The notes under the pieces were generated by a model. The model had not been told where the DNA came from. It was given only the letters and a program-made list of their open reading frames with translations, and did no database searches. 64,000 bases of DNA. It comes from Sarcocystis neurona. Lineage: Eukaryota > Apicomplexa > Conoidasida > Eucoccidiorida > Sarcocystidae. The position numbers and the translations under genes were made by a program. Positions 34,853 to 46,900 of the stretch are shown piece by piece; within the stretch, counting starts at the first letter, position 1; each line of letters opens with the position of its first letter. The stretch covers positions 1,068,231 through 1,132,230 of the forward strand of contig KL647304.1 of the NCBI GenBank assembly GCA_000727475.1, given 5' to 3'.

Positions 34853-36195
34853 GTAAGTGCAAACACACCTGTGAATCAGTCAGTAGACTGCGTTTCATTA
34901 ACCTATGTAAGCAGGTCACCACGGTGACCTTACCCGGTTGTACCTGTCGACAGGACGGCAAGCGAAAAGGTGGATTTCGGCTAAGTTTGTCCTGAATATC
35001 TTTGCATAGGCATATACACATAGAGCGATTCTGCGCAACTCGAGGACGCACACCAACAAACAGCGGGTCCACATCATCCGCTCTCTGAGGAGCAACAAGG
35101 TATCACGGATAGGTGTGTATAAGTTCAAGATACAAGTGAATGAAGTGATGCTGGTTTTTCGAGCGGGGAACAGAAAGATGTCTCAGGTGAAGGAGAATCT
35201 TGTGGCCGCCGTCTGCCACCTGCATTTGTAGTCCTCAGTGTGTGTTTCTCGGTGCGTTACTGTGTCCCTACACTCATTTCGCGACGACGACGACATCGAC
35301 CGCACAGGGACACACAGTAGATGCGTATACTTATGGAAAAGTTAGGCAAGACAAAAAGGCAAGTGTACGCAGTATGATGAATACTATGACTTGCATCTTT
35401 CCACAGTCCTCTACAGGTTACAGCTATATGTGCAGGCGGGTACGATACTAGATTTATGTACGCGTGAATATGTATATATATAGGTCTGTGTGTGCTTAGT
35501 TGTACCGTAGATTTACGCCGACGTGTATGTGTGTGTGTGTCGACGTTCGCTGTTTTCAGCTGTGAGCAGGTGCCTCTTGTTCTGCGCTTTTTCTTCACAT
35601 GGAAACACGTTTAGGCGTGATGTATCTGTGCTCTTTTTACAGCACTTCCGTAGTGTTTACCCGTCTCGCCGCCTCTATACGCCACATGCCTTTCACACTG
35701 GCAAAAGGTACCAAGGGCAGCCTGGCGCGGCTTCGAGCCACTCCGCCGTGGCTCATTTTTCAGTCATCAAATTACAACGTCAAACGACGCGGTCACATTA
35801 TATATACGAGTGGGTACTATTGTAGCGGTTTATACTTGCGTCGTCTCATTTACGGGATATGCTCTTTTCACATTCTAATTCTTTGACATATTTACTTATA
35901 TCCGTATTCTTCCCTTTATTTCTCTGTTCCTTCTTTTCTGTGTGTTTTCAGGGTCCCGTTCACGGTGGCTTACGCTTTGTCGCTCGTGCTCACGCTGTAT
36001 GCTACGCTGTTCGCCAAGTCCTACGTGCTCACGCTTGTTTTTTCGGTTGTGCAGCTGCTAGCCTTAGCGTCGTTTCTTGTTTCGTATATCCCTGGGGGGA
36101 AGCGCATGCTGCAGTTCGTAGGCAGTGCTGTATGGCAAATGCTGAAGAAAATGTGCAACTGCAAAGACGCGAGAGATTTGTCTCTGCCGCTGTAG
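33945..36195 (+). CDS. SFT2: SFT2-like vesicle transport membrane protein, two exons
   Basis: Proposed CDS joins 33945-34852 and 35952-36195 (383 residues). SFT2 proteins are small four-helix membrane proteins of the Golgi/endosome system that assist vesicle fusion and retrograde traffic. Residues about 238-302 hold NLLLFGLMAAAGVV, LPLLVFAPSKFALLFTLGSL and SLAMLRG, which form helices 1-2. Exon 2 gives RVPFTVAYALSLVLTLYAT, helix 4 and the diagnostic SYIPGGKRML, then a short Cys/Lys tail. The family is usually about 160-230 residues. Here about 230 extra N-terminal residues precede the first helix and are rich in Ser, Ala, Gly and Gln. Start chosen at the ATG in caaaATGGAT; the upstream in-frame GTG at 33831 is not used. 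The junction (GCAG|GTAAGT; gttttcag|G) is phase 2 on both sides. Confidence 0.95.
34853..35951 (+). other. SFT2 intron
   Basis: About 1.1 kb. No internal exon is required, because both flanks join inside the conserved RVPFT motif. It ends in a pyrimidine-rich acceptor. Confidence 0.85.
35952..36195 (+). CDS. SFT2: SFT2 exon 2
   Basis: Encodes helices 3-4 and the SYIPGG motif, ending with TAG at 36193-36195. Confidence 0.95.
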
Positions 36196-39100
36196 ATGGC
36201 GACGTTTGCATCTCTTGCTGCTGGACAGCGGGCGAAAAGCAACGAACAAACGAGAGAGCAACAGGAAGCACAGAATGAGGACGCGCGACACACACTTGAA
36301 CCCCAAGGAAGCAGGATGGGGAACAGGGAGTAAAATAGGGGTGAAATAGAAGGAAAAAACGAACCGGTACAGCTCGAGGAAACAAGGAAGAGTACACAAA
36401 GAGAATGTTACTAGAGCGAAGCGGAAATGAGCTGCGTCATATGACAGCGAGATGACCTTGAAGTGGCAGCAGAGTTAAGGAGGAGTGGACGCTAGATAGA
36501 ACACACGGTTGAAAGGCCGCTACTTTTGCTTCTTGTGGGAAAGAGATGACACAGCAGTGGGATGACTTGAACCCACGTCTACCTACGTCAGGGAAGAGCT
36601 CCCTACAAACACCTTCCACATGTGGACGGCACTACAGTGATTGATATAGATATATATACATATACGTACTTGTATATGAGATATTACGGTAGACACCCAT
36701 CATTGTTTATAATTTGCGGCCATTAGGTAGATGATCTGTATTTGAACAACTGTTCGAAATATTCATTCACAGATACGCGTATATGTATTTCTATGAATAG
36801 AAATCAATATTCGTGTTCATGTTCGTGCGCTAGTGGCTTGGTGGGTACGTAGTAAAAGAGATGATGCCTGCGGCTGCCGAATGTGTAGTGCGTCAAACGA
36901 TGAATTGCGGAGGAGTCTTCAATTTTTTGTCGCAGTACGGTTTGCTCTCATTGGTGGTCTCCTACGTGGTGTAGTCGCTGCGGTGGTTAGAACAAACGTG
37001 TAGCACAGAGACAAGGATACGACTAGCGTCTTGCGGGTCTGATGATCGGGCGCATGCCTACACGTACTACGCGTCCGTATAGGGTCATACTCGAGTACTC
37101 GTATGCTTGGCTGGATAATTAGTCGTAGGTGGGAGGCTTTCGGTGGTTTGTCGTGTATACACACTGGTTCATCCGGACATACACGTATTTTCGGTCGACC
37201 GTTCCTCCTTGATTTTGTCGAGCCGGGTCGGCGACACAGCTGGCAATGTTTGGTAACGCCTTGAGATCTGATGTGCTTTCCGCTGAACCGTTACTGGGCT
37301 TCGTGGAATTTTTAGCCGCGTCAGCTGGCTCGTGGAAAGAAGCAGTTGGGTCCCGCAGGACGTCCAACACGGATTGAGGGGGTCGGTGCACTGGAGGAAG
37401 GAGTACCGTTTAGTAAGCGGCGCTTTCTTCGAGACTGGCACCGGAGTTTCGAAGCTTGAAAGTTTCAAAGATATTCCGAGAGGTCTTTCTAGTCGAAAAC
37501 GGAACAGGATTTTCTTGCATTGGTGCAGCTCATTTATATATATACATTTGTGTAATATACGCGTGTGTATGTGTGTACAGCATCGAATCTCTACTGCTGT
37601 TGATGCGCGGAAGAAAGTCCGAAAAGTTTACGAATGGCTACCAGAAGTGTGTGACCGGTGCCCAATCGAATCTGAAAGTATTGGACTGAATGTCTAAGCT
37701 CTGACTCTCCGGTAGGGTGTCCTCATACGTTAGTTTCACTGTTACGTGGAGCGGCAAAGAAAAAGGGGACTAGAGTTCTGTGTTGAGAAAAGACGACACC
37801 GTCATGCTGCTGGCGCCGGATGCATCCGAGATACAAACGTAGTGCCATCCTTCCAGCACAGGGGCGGATGGCGCTTGAGAGAACCACGCTGGATTATTAA
37901 CGACCACATTGTTTGAACAACCAGCACTTGAAAGCTGAAGCGTCTGCGTCGCGCGTCACCAACAAGCCGCTGTATTCTACGTGAACGCGACTTCACGCCT
38001 CGCAACCTGTCATACTTCCGAAGGCCGCCTTCACCAGCATGCACACGTCTTTTGTCCTAGAGGATAGTACCAGTTCAAGTTTGTAGGGAGGCTTACCTAT
38101 TGCCTGTGAAAGTTTCGCGTTCAAACATTGTGTCGAAGGTACAGGCGAGCGCAGCGCTGAAGAATGGAGCATTGCTGCTGTTGTTGTTTCTCCCTCAAAA
38201 TTCATTCTTTAGTTTAGTTAGCATTTATAACCTGCTGGGCTCCGATAGCTTCTGGTCCATGAAATCTGCAGCTTCATATTTTGCGTCAGTACCCCCACCT
38301 AGAAGGCGTGCGAAGAGGAGTTCAAATTTAGTTTTCTCTTAATATGTAGCATACGTATCCCCGTCTGCCGGATGTTTGAAGTGCTAGTGCACCTTCCTGG
38401 TGTAAGAAAACTGAATTCCATAACAGTGGTCACAGTCCAACGAGAAGTGTTGTGCACTGAAAAGGAAGTCAGAAGTGTTTCTTATCACCGATGGTAGACT
38501 ACATCACAGTGTATTACCCGCAGAGCACCGTCGTCGTGTGCACGTGAATGGGGAAGAATACGAGCAGAACAGAGTCTCCTCTTAGTCTGTCAGCCAGCGA
38601 CATGTACCTGGCTAAAACGTTTCGGTCCTAGTGAAAGGCTTTGCCTGGGAGAAGGCTGCAGTGGCGCATCAGATTCATTCACACGACGTCCGCAATCAGG
38701 CTAACGAAGACAGCCGTCCAACGGGAAGGCGCAACGCAGATCATGTGTGTGTGTACACTAGTTGGAAACTTTTTCTCTCCTCTCGTCGCGTTAGTCAATA
38801 CACTGGTATATTCAAACACTGTCGACGGACCGGCTGCGATGAACGAAACTTCAGTCGCGAGTGTTAACACTACCATTGTGGCACGGTGAATGCCTGGCTC
38901 TTTCGAGATTGCCCGTGCACAGTTTGCAAGCCTTCTTCTCTCTTGTGCCGTGTTGATTACGTGATGAGTCTAACCATTTCTGCTCACCGTGAGAAGGCGA
39001 TTCGGCCACGGGATGTCCTGACACGCAGAAGGGTGCGCATGCGTAGTTGGTGCACAGCTACGTAGAGCAACGCAACGCGGACACGTTTGTATTGCCGAAA

Positions 39101-39920
39101 TTTTTTAATTACTATGTCAGACGACTAGTTTACTTGTGATTAATGTGACAGTGACTTGACATCTGCATAGGCAGGTAGACAATACTTTGTCGGAGAAGGA
39201 CCCAGATAGAGAAGCGCACGCATACAGGAGAGGCGATTCTGTGGCGTGAACCGTCCCATGGTTTTCATCATCAAAACAAGGATAGCCCGCCAGCTGTACC
39301 CTCTTGTGCAGGGAGCGACCGCATAGTTTTCCTCGTTGTGTGCTGCAAAAAGGATGAAGTTCCGCTGAGAACAAAAGTACCTGCTTCGTTAGTGTACAGC
39401 ACTACAGTGTAGCAGCAGCACACACTGTGTGAAGAGCAGCACGCCGCTGTACTACTCTGGCACGAATTAGGGCACTCACGTTATACGCTTGTGACGCTCT
39501 GTCATCTTTAGTACACGTGGATCTTCATTTCTGGTAATGACGCTAGTTCAACGTCTCCCAATCTCGTTGATCTTGTAGGCATCTACTTATAATAGCCAGT
39601 AATAATTCTACAGTGTTTGCTCTACATCTTCAAGACTGTTGCAATGCAGCAATAGGTGCTCTACACCTCCTTCACACAGAGTCGTTTTCGCTGCTGAACT
39701 GCTGGTGTGCTGACATCCGCCAACGTGCCTTCGTTCCACTTAAGAAACTGGTCTTCCTCTTAACACTGTCAGAACGGCAAGTCAAGAACTAGCCAGACTT
39801 AACCTACTGCAACATCATCTAAAGGGTGCAGCTCTAACTTCTGTGTGCATGAATACGCACAGGTTAGCCCATTGTTCTACCACATATGATGCTTATCCGT
39901 GGACCCTCTCCTGCCTGAGG

Positions 39921-40092
39921 TCCCTTGCTCAATCAGAAGGAGCTCCATACATATGCATTCATTTTGCACGTGTAATGCTTAACCCTTAGTACTCTATTCA
40001 CTAAAATCCCTTGCTCAATCACTCACAGCTCCATACATATGCATTTACTTTCCACTGTTCTGCGACTCAGCACTCACAGCTCTATCCCTCGC
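39921..40092. repeat. Tandem pair, about 86 bp
   Basis: TCCCTTGCTCAATCA, then AGCTCCATACATATGCATT, then ACTTT or ATTTT occurs at 39921 and again at 40007. Confidence 0.8.
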
Positions 40093-40577
40093 AGTCGTAT
40101 GTGGAACACCAGCCTCTTGGTGCTGTAGGTTGTCTAAAGCCCGTATATACCCTTCGTCTTCTATTTACGTGTTTCTGCATAAACCTGCGTGTACATCTAC
40201 GTGTATTTATCTTGCCTTATCTTTGGATAGTGCAGTCGTGACGCGCACAACATTCCGTTTTTTCCGAAATACCAGTCAGACAGTGACTGCACATCCTACC
40301 GTACGATGCCACTTGCAGTCCAAGATACGACGCTGCGGGACTCAGCACAGGAAAGCACTAAATGAGCACTGTTCAAGTTAGGTAGTAGATATGAATGCTG
40401 TATCAACACTCAAGATGTAATACCACTGCTGCGCATTCGCGATGTAGAAATACAGCTGTACATGTACAATGGAAAACATCTGCATGATTCCGAAACCTCC
40501 TTTCGCCTAACGCGACACTTGTGTACAATTCTGCCGGAAAATTCCTGCCAGTGTGCAGTTCCTGAAGAAGGCTGGAG

Positions 40578-40596
40578 GCCTGGCCAACGGCCAGGC
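40578..40596. repeat. Perfect 8-bp inverted repeat, 3-nt loop
   Basis: GCCTGGCC-AAC-GGCCAGGC. GC-rich, with no adjacent T-run. Confidence 0.9.
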
Positions 40597-42645
40597 GGAA
40601 GATATGTGTGCGTGTGCGAATCTTAGTAAACGCTAACTATCCTCCAACCGTGATGCTTCTAAAAAGTACGTGGTATTACCCAATTTTTTGCGTAACATGT
40701 GTGGAAATGCACTCCATAAGAGATAATTTCCATTGCAGTTGCCCTTGTCGGAGTGTAGTTCAACTAAAAGTCATATTACCAGGCAGCACGTGCTCGTGTC
40801 ATTGTACTCCGTCGCACCCATATACGAGGGACTACATGGATTTTCTTCAGTAAGTTAAAGAGAGCGTTCGCGTCGCACTCCCGCTCGTGGTGGTGTGGAG
40901 ACGGCCGCAACGGCACCCACCCAGAAACAACCCACGAGGGTTCACACGGTCTTCCGTAACCATAAAGAAACGCATTCAGTAATTTATCAGCTGCATTTGC
41001 AAAAGATATTTATGCATCTAATTTCAGATGCAGATTGTTGCGTGCGTCTACTGTGTATAGAATTTCAGATTCGGTTTGTCACGTTAGTCTATAACAAGGA
41101 CGGTGAGAAAGCTCTGCTAGCCACGGGGGTGGACCGAGTGCGACTACGGAGAGCAGTTCGACGTCTCTACACTTCTACGCTATATACGGCAGTTCAGTGA
41201 TAGGGACACACGCAGGCGTACACACTCGGCTTTGCTTTCAGTCTAAGTTGTACCTGCGTGAAGCGCAGACAGCCTGTAAACGTGTGTTCTGCCAATTCTT
41301 CGTGTGTACGCCGCTGGTGTTGTGCGCTTCCGTTGCATGTTGCGCTGCGTGAGCAGCGCCTAATAATAAGGTAACGCCCTCTCTACTGCGTTTTGCCGGC
41401 TCTGATAAAGAAAGAAGTTTTGTCGCTCCTCTAGATAGGGAGAAAGTCATCAGTGTTGAGTTCCTTTCACCTACATCGTTGCCGTGGAATTCGGTTCTTC
41501 AAAGGGTGACGCAACGGGCTGCGTCGTATCTTTACCGTAGAGACAAAGGCACTATCCGGTTGTGAGTTGAACTGGGGAGGAATCCGCCGTCTCTCACGTA
41601 CTCTAGCATAGGAAGTTGAGAAACAGCACTTTCTCTGTACACATGTGTGTAGACGTAGAAACGAATTCGTCTGCTTCTGCGTGTGCGGCTGTACGCCTTT
41701 ACACACTGATCTAAGCGTTGAACAATCGGTCAACTAATGTATTTGCGTACGTGTATGTTAAAGGAAGTGTTTGTTCTCGTCTACCTACTTGCTTCTCCAC
41801 GGAACACCGGAAGCAGGCGAACTCCCCTGTGGATATATTCCTGCGGGGCTCACTGCTGGAAGTTGAGCGAGTGTATTTCATTGAGGATAGACGGTTTGTC
41901 TGTGCATACGTGTGCACGTGTGTACGTATGGGTGGTTCATTCTGCGTCTCCTTGCAGTACCTCTACACCACGTCTATATGCACACGAGAAGACCCGCCAT
42001 ACACGCGGGCACGATTTATTTACATGCGGCCTCTTGCACGTTTGCAAATAAGCGAAAAAGATCCTTTGCAGGAATGCGTCCTCATTTCTTGTAGATTAAG
42101 TCAGGTGCTGTTCAGCTGCGTCTAGAATATGTTCCGTTGCTTCTTTGTCAGGAAAGAAGGCTGATTTTCTCCGCCGTACAAGAGTGTCGTATTTTTCAGA
42201 GCGTTTGTAAATCTAGAATTCCTCTCCAAACGACCTGGAGACCCGTTTTTCCTCTCTCTTTTGTTTGATGATTGTACTAGTACGAACGACACTCTTAGGC
42301 TTTCTTGACGCCTGTAGGGAGATGACATCCACCTTCCGTGTTCTTCTCTGCCAGTTCGTACACGCTGTTGATCTCCCGGAATATTTCTGCGTGTGTACAA
42401 TTTACGCTTTCTGTTAGTCAGAGGTGTCTACTTCGTGGTTCCTTTTTTTGAGATCCGTACAAGTATAGGTGGTTTTTTTCGACGTCTCTGAGTGACAAGA
42501 GATTTACCAGTCGCTTCAAAATCTCACTTTTCTTCCCTCGTGTCAAATGTGCGTCTTCGTACACTTGCGTGAGTGGGTGCCCCTATCACATTTGTACACC
42601 GGTGAACGTAGCTCTCTTTTCCTTAGTAGCGTCACGCCTGAGATC

Positions 42646-42673
42646 AGGCTGATCTAAGGCGGTAGATCAGCCT
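42646..42673. repeat. Perfect 10-bp inverted repeat, 8-nt loop
   Basis: AGGCTGATCT, then eight bases, then AGATCAGCCT. It could form a stable hairpin. Confidence 0.92.
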
Positions 42674-43792
42674 TCTACGGCCACAGAGACGGACAGCGTA
42701 AACTAAGTTGTAGTTGCTTTTTTTCATTTCAGCCACGAGTTTTTCCGAGCAACTCGCTGCAGGCGAATTCTCTGTCTTCTTAGAAGGATAAAACGCGATT
42801 TTCGCTAGATGTCCTTCACACGTGTGTGATCTGTCTCGACTTCACAGGCTACATACGTGCACGTGCATGCAAACATACGCGGATATAGGTCTGTGTATAA
42901 ATGTATGCGTGCGTATAATCACGCGCGTTTCCCTGTCGCTCTGTCTTTTGTCTCCGCCTACATATGTATGTATATAGACACACACGTAAATGTTCGTCTA
43001 TACCCACTGAATGTGCGAAGCCAATAATATATGTACACATATCTACCCGTCCACTGGGGAGCAGCTGTCGAAGCAGCACCGGAAAAAGAGGAAGAGATAT
43101 ATGTTTATTTCTGCGTAGGGCTACATATATATACATACATACATACGTAATAGCACGGGACACACACACACACACACACACACACGGACGCAGACAGAGA
43201 GACATGTCCACGACATGTACTGCCAGCCGCACTTCAACTACTGGGGGTGCCTCCTGTTTCTGAAGCGGGCGTCTGCTGCCTCGTAGCTGTCACTTTTCCT
43301 TTTTTTTTCTCTTTCTCTCTGCCCCTCTCCAATATCTCTGTATTGAATATACGGGATTGAGTTACATATTTTATTTGTACATAAAAGACAGCCACCTTTG
43401 TGCACCTAATAAAGAAATATATATACACATAGATCTGTTACATGTACGAATTTATATATATACATACAAACATATACAACTCTATATACTCTGTACATTT
43501 GTATATACATACATACGTCCACAACGTTACGGTAAGGAACCTTGTGTGCGTGTAGACACACGCAGAAAACACCGGAAGACTCTACCAACATATCTGCTTT
43601 ATATTCGTTCGAATATCACCCCGCCCCTACAGGTATGTGTACATGCATATGTACACATATACTATATATATGTATGTGTATCTCTTTATACGTTCACGCG
43701 TGATATACATCCGTAAAGCACAGTATCACACCTACACGTACAGGTAGAGGACGCCTTCGTCTGCAGTAGAACTCCTCTAGTCTTTCGGCAAG

Positions 43793-43960
43793 ATGTCGTT
43801 CAAAAGGAAAATCGTCAACCCGTCGCTAGCAGCTGCGTTGCAAACGTGGCGTGAGTTGGACAAGTCGGAGGAGTCGCAGCGGGAAGTTGAAGAACTCGTG
43901 CAGAACCTCACCGAAGAAGAGTTAGAGAAAAAATTCCTTATTCGCCTCTCCTTCGGCACG
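43793..43960 (+). CDS. PGM2: PGM2 exon 1
   Basis: Encodes the N-terminal helix up to LIRLSFGT. The donor (CACG|GTACGA) has phase 0. Confidence 0.93.
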
Positions 43961-46900
43961 GTACGAAGCACACAAAAACGTCCACGCGATTGTGGGGCCG
44001 TCTGTGTTTCCCTGAGGTGTCTGTACACCGCGTGTAGAGAACGTCTCTGTCCGAAGCAGAATTCAAAAGAAAATTGATTGCGCATCTCTGACACCCGGCA
44101 TGGTGATTCGCCATGTTCACCTCAGTTGTAAGGAAGAAGAGAAGTGAAACTGTGCAACGCTTTCTGTATATCTATACTTTTTTTCTCTCTTCCCGTTGTG
44201 CATCACAGAACGTCTCATTATGTATGTGTGGACAGTGTACATACACTGCAGTTATACGTGTGTACGAGTGGTGTCTTGCTGCGGGGGTGAAAACAGGATA
44301 TTACTTATCTTCCATAAAGAATCATGCGCTAATCGTCCTCCTATTTCCCTCTGCAGTAACAGGGCTTCACACCTAGAAATACATATAAAACAGTATATAC
44401 ATATATAAGGCAAACATCTGGTTTGCCTGCGCGGGGCCTTTGCAGAACTCGGTGGCTAATATATATATGTATAAATACAGATGGTTTATATAGTGAAGAC
44501 GGCAGTGCTGGAATCAGGGGAACTTTGCTGCGCGGAAATGGATATGAAAGGAGAAAATTACTTCTCAGGTGTCCGTTCTTTGGTTCGCTAAGCGAGTAAT
44601 ATATCCATCTGACTACGTCCTACAAAATTAAACACATATCCGTAGATATTGTTCACATATGTAGATATATATTTGTTTATATATGCGCATATAGCTTCGT
44701 CTATATGGAGTATAGCGGTGAGTCGTCTGTTTAAGTATGCTACACAGACGCATATGGGATGTACCACTTCTTGTCTATCATCTATATTCGAAAAAATACA
44801 CAACTACATTAATATGTGTATATTGGTGTGCATAAACACGCGGTGGTCCATAATATACATATATAATTACTTCCGGTATTCAGAGGCACGTGTGTGTATC
44901 TATATATCTGTATCTATCTATCTGTCTCTCTATATATGCACATGTGCTTCTTCACACACGTATATGGACAATACGTATAAGTATTTGTTTATTCGTTTTT
45001 TTGTCTTCTTCGAAGGTGTCTGTGTGTCTTGACTCTGTGTTCTGTTTGTGAGTAAACTGAGCACCATTGCTGAAAAGCACAAGGCTTTCCTTGTTTATAT
45101 ATATAGATACATACACATATGTATATATGTATATATGTTTACCGTGTTTATATATATATATATATATATATCTGTTGTACTCTGTAACTGAAAGCAGAGT
45201 TTCCTGATAGTATCGACAAGTTAAGTTCCTCACCGTCAACACGTGTACCTCCGCTTCTCTTTCTTTCCATATAATCTAGCCAAAGAGGTACACATATTGA
45301 ATATATCTATCCTTCTCTGTATATATTAACGTAGAGAGCGAGATATGTGGATAAGTAGCAATTTGTGCGTCCTTCCTTGCTCCGCTGTCGAATAATGTGG
45401 CCATACGTCCGAAGAATGAGGCGGATGGGTACAGGTAAACTCCGGCAGGAGAACTCAGAGGAAGGGTCTCATCGTTTTTGCAGCACTGCAGATGATAAAA
45501 GGGTGGTTGCATGGGCGGCGGCACACGGGACGCCCCCTACGCATTTTTCTTTCCCCTCGACTATTCTGGCGGGCTGAGATAAGTAGTCGCCACCGGTCCA
45601 TTTGTATAAAGGAGACGGGGAAAGCGTGTTTTGGGGCACAGCGGGAAGAAGACGGCGGTTCTCTTCTTTTCCCGCCTTTTTGTAGAAAATAGTTTCTTCA
45701 CTTCCTGGGGCGTGAGACTGCTAGAGAGTCGAGAGAAGGCGGGGTAGAGAAGGTAAGAGAAGGCGAGAGACAGATGGAAGAAGACGATGGAGCAAGGAAT
45801 CGCGGGAGAAGGAGACGGAGACAGGCGACCCAGCAGGAAGGAGACGCGCGAGCTCAGAAGGAAGACGCGAGACGGGTGGGAGACAGAAAAAAGACTGAGC
45901 GAAGAAACAGAAGCAGAGACGCCACAAAGGTGACGAGAAGAGACACAGAGAGAAAAGAGAGAGAAAGTCGGAAAAGAAGAGAAAGTCGGAAAAGAGGAGA
46001 AAGTTGGAAAAGAAGAGGAAGTCGGAGAAGACTTTGACGAGGAGGAGAAGAAGGAAAAGGAGGAGGACAAAGAGCAGCAACAACCGAAGAAAAACGTTGT
46101 AAGGATAGACACCTGCCTTAGAAGGAAGAGGAAAACTTCCTAATTGAAGGAAGGAAGATAAGGGAGAAGATGACGTTTTCGAGAATGATGCGCGCGCACC
46201 TCTCTGTTATGTGAATCAACTCCCTTTTCCTCGGATTTTCTTTTTGGTCTCCTCTTGCAACGCAGGCGGGACTCCGCGGGGTGATGGGACCCGGGTACAA
46301 CTGCATTAACGACGTCACTGTCCAGCAAACGTCGCAGGTAATGGCCGGCGTTCTTTTTTTCACTTTCCCGTAAAATTTGATTTCTCTCTCTTTTAGTCCT
46401 CCCATGCGCGCTACAAGCAAAATTGCTACATTCATCGACCCGCACGTCTCGGCAGAGATACACAGACACACGAACATACGCCCGTACACCGGCTACTCTA
46501 TATGTATATACGTATACGTGTATGGCGATACATGTGCCTATTTATACACGTACATATATCTATATATATATGTATATGTGTATACATATTTATTGATGTA
46601 TAGCCATACGTACATATGTTCATATGTATATACGTATGTAGTTGTATGTGCGATGAACTGTCTCTTACTCTCTCTCTGTATATATGTATATAGATGTATG
46701 TATACGTGTATAACTCTCCCTCTCTGCCTGTCTGCCTCCATACATATATACGTGTAGAAGTTTCTCCATCATCTATGTATATATGTAGTTGTGTGCGTAT
46801 GTGGCTACACGTAGATGTGTGTAGAAACAGAAATATATGTGTACATGTACCTGGTAGGGGGTGTCGCTTTTCTTCCTGCTTTTTTCTCTGCATAGGAGCT

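Larger units (their letters stand above)
36196..43792. other. Intergenic region, SFT2 to PGM2
   Basis: About 7.6 kb with no supportable gene. From about 37700 to 42700 the TA/CA microsatellites so common elsewhere are scarce. The stretch holds an 86-bp tandem pair (39921-40092), small palindromes at 40578-40596 and 42646-42673, and a CA run near 43162-43185. Minus-strand frames around 37120-37470 have protein-like composition but no recognisable family. Confidence 0.5.

Noticed and set aside
36546..36620. tRNA-like GGGTTCAAGTC on the minus strand
   Set aside because: The T-stem does not pair at the correct spacing and no acceptor or anticodon stem can be built.
37119..37468. Overlapping minus-strand frames with protein-like composition
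   Set aside because: Two frames compete, neither has a recognised motif, and the 3' part runs into TACA-rich non-coding DNA; not enough to call a gene.
45934..46107. Acidic repeat frame (VGKEEK repeats) ending at a GTAAGG donor-like site in PGM2 intron 1
   Set aside because: Exons 1 and 2 join in phase 0 inside the conserved SFGTAGLRG motif, so an extra exon would break the enzyme; there is no suitable in-frame acceptor, and the frame comes from an 18-bp polypurine repeat.
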